From an uncultured Bacteroides sp. (GTDB lineage Bacteria; Bacteroidota; Bacteroidia; Bacteroidales; Bacteroidaceae): 7,350 nt of DNA. The notes under the pieces were generated by a model that was not told where the DNA came from, did not search any database, and saw nothing but the letters and a program-made list of their open reading frames with translations. Every line of letters begins with the position of its first letter. Position 1 is the first letter of the stretch. Below are positions 6,749 through 7,350 of this stretch, in pieces. Position numbers and translations under genes: made by a program. The stretch spans positions 1 through 7,350 of the forward strand of contig CABROZ010000109.1 of NCBI GenBank assembly GCA_902472795.1, given 5' to 3'.

Positions 6749-6832
6749 TATCCCAAGCTTGCAAACGTCTATCCCAAACCTACGGACGCTTATCCCAAGC
6801 TTGGGTCTTTCTATCCCAAGGCTTGGGATAGA
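6749..6832. repeat. Four-unit tandem repeat with exact 21-bp period, core TATCCCAA
   Basis: TATCCCAA starts at 6749, 6770, 6791 and 6812, each exactly 21 bp after the last. Units 1 and 3 continue with GCTTG and unit 4 with GGCTTGGGATA, so several units are themselves palindromic; 6794-6805 reads CCCAAGCTTGGG, a perfect 12-bp palindrome. The other half of each unit is variable. The array begins 14 bp after the epimerase-like stop and ends about 170 bp before the next gene's -7 box. A 21-bp spacing is two helical turns, so all units would face one side of the DNA. It also equals seven codons: one frame reads YPKLANV, YPKPTDA, YPKLGSF, YPKAWDR. Function unknown. Confidence 0.8.
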
Positions 6833-6833
6833 A
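6809..6833. repeat. 25-bp palindrome (12-bp perfect arms), possible transcription-end hairpin
   Basis: TTCTATCCCAAG (6809-6820) and CTTGGGATAGAA (6822-6833) are exact reverse complements around a single G. In RNA this would fold as an 11-bp stem with a GGC loop. It overlaps the last unit of the 21-bp array. It lies 75 bp after the epimerase-like stop and could close that transcript, but only CTTTATCC follows, which is not a proper T-tract. A protein-binding operator is equally possible. Confidence 0.6.
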
Positions 6834-7004
6834 CTTTATCCATACGTTGTGCAACTTTATCCTTTATATCCGGCAACTTTTCTATAAGGCTTCTGTACGT
6901 TTTTTATCTGTATCCGGTAAACAAGACATACGACTTTCACGTTCATTTAACCATATCTCCCGTTTCTTTAGTCTATATTTGCTTCTTGATTAACCTTAAT
7001 TTGT
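6834..7004. other. Remainder of the 299-bp spacer: AT-rich, degenerate repeats, no gene seen
   Basis: AACTTTATCC occurs at 6832-6841 and again at 6853-6862, 21 bp apart, and CAACTTTT follows at 6874-6881. TATCCGG occurs at 6867-6873 and 6911-6917, 44 bp apart. This looks like a decayed continuation of the 21-bp array. I see no convincing start codon with coding signal, no RNA gene and no clear terminator here. TATATTTG at 6974-6981 is a second -7-like box whose TTTG might serve as the -33 element of the downstream promoter. Confidence 0.4.
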
Positions 7005-7012
7005 TAACTTTG
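7005..7012 (+). promoter_or_regulatory. Candidate -7 promoter element for the DUF5686-type gene
   Basis: TAACTTTG is a perfect TAnnTTTG match, 21 bp before the ATG at 7034, giving a very short leader. TTTG at 6978-6981 lies 23 bp upstream as a possible -33 element, slightly beyond the usual spacing. Confidence 0.55.
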
Positions 7013-7033
7013 CGCCCGAATTATCTGTAACTT

Positions 7034-7350
7034 ATGAAGCAAAGATATACAATTTACGCCCTTTTCCTGCTGTCACTGTTCGTCTCCATCAGCGCATCCG
7101 CCCAGATAAAGGGTGTCATCACAGACTCCCTCACGAACGAACCGCTGATGTACATCACCGTACAGTATGAAGGGAAAGGTGTAGGCGGCATCTCCAACGC
7201 AAACGGTGAATACCAGGTGGAAACCCGCAAAGGCTGGGATGAGCTGACGTTCTCCGCCGTAGGCTATATCACCAAGAAAGTAAAACTGAAACCCGGCACC
7301 CGGGTGCTGAACGTCAAACTGCAATCGGATGACATCATGCTCTCCGAGGT
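7034..7350 (+). CDS. Secreted carboxypeptidase-regulatory-like protein, probably DUF5686 family (C-terminus outside window)
   Basis: The ATG at 7034 opens a frame that runs to the right edge (105 full codons). Residues 1-23 are a signal peptide (MKQR, then YALFLLSLFVSISASA, cleavage likely before Q24), so the protein is exported. Residues ~25-105 form a carboxypeptidase-regulatory-like/CarbopepD_reg_2 beta-sandwich: IKGVITDSLTNEPL, then GGISNANGEYQVE and FSAVGYITKKVKL, ending in LNVKLQSDDIMLSEV. In Bacteroidetes this domain opens both SusC/TonB-dependent receptors and the DUF5686 outer-envelope proteins of roughly 800 residues. The short spacing and the LQSDDIMLSEV ending resemble the DUF5686 group as I remember it, but the diagnostic part lies outside the window, so a TonB-dependent receptor is not fully excluded. 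The start is supported by the signal peptide and the -7 box 21 bp upstream. No function beyond an envelope role can be given. Confidence 0.8.
   Translation, partial: MKQRYTIYALFLLSLFVSISASAQIKGVITDSLTNEPLMYITVQYEGKGVGGISNANGEYQVETRKGWDELTFSAVGYITKKVKLKPGTRVLNVKLQSDDIMLSE

Noticed and set aside
6749..6832. CRISPR array
   Set aside because: Units are contiguous 21-bp repeats with no uniform repeat of 23 bp or more, no spacers of 30 bp class and no cas genes.
6212..7030. 272-codon plus-strand open frame overlapping the epimerase-like gene
   Set aside because: It begins at a GTG inside the epimerase-like gene, in another frame; the product is Arg/Pro/His-rich with no domain. Only its unusual tail is reported as an observation.
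7034..7350. SusC-like TonB-dependent receptor
   Set aside because: The N-terminal beta-sandwich is shared with these receptors, but no TonB box or plug domain is seen within the window and the sequence after the sandwich fits the DUF5686 group better; kept only as an alternative.

Overview
The window looks like chromosomal DNA from a gut Bacteroidales, most likely Bacteroides or a close relative. The start regions carry the Bacteroidetes -7 promoter element TAnnTTTG instead of a sigma70-type -10 box. Shine-Dalgarno sequences are weak or absent, the intergenic spacers are AT-rich, and the gene families (stand-alone carboxyltransferase, periplasmic ~970-residue M16 peptidase, DUF5686-type outer-envelope protein) are typical of that group. 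No integrase, transposase, tRNA, rRNA or CRISPR array is visible.

Layout. Positions 1-870 (minus) hold the N-terminal 290 codons of a pyruvate carboxylase subunit B / oxaloacetate decarboxylase alpha-type carboxyltransferase, cut by the window edge. Positions 1012-1515 (minus) encode a 167-residue ECF sigma factor with no recognisable anti-sigma gene next to it. A 271-bp spacer separates it from a divergent plus-strand gene. That spacer carries four copies of an 11-bp motif (consensus TGAYAGTTTAC), two of which form a 16-bp imperfect palindrome. Positions 1787-4690 (plus) encode a secreted M16 zinc peptidase, followed by a strong hairpin terminator. Positions 4879-5511 (minus) encode a TRIC/UPF0126 membrane protein. 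Divergent from it, 5640-6734 (plus) encodes a WecB-fold UDP-GlcNAc 2-epimerase homologue that lacks two residues considered catalytic in the family. The 299-bp spacer that follows holds a 21-bp-period repeat array ending in a 25-bp palindrome. Positions 7034-7350 (plus) are the start of a secreted carboxypeptidase-regulatory-like / DUF5686-type protein, cut by the right edge.

The genes do not form one pathway. Most appear to be single transcription units: central carbon carboxylation, a sigma factor, envelope proteolysis, ion transport, a sugar-nucleotide enzyme homologue and an envelope protein. The only plausible regulatory pairing is the divergent sigma factor and M16 peptidase, which share a spacer full of operator-like repeats. 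The features most worth follow-up are the degenerate epimerase, the 21-bp phased repeat array behind it and the four-copy motif at 1621-1693.
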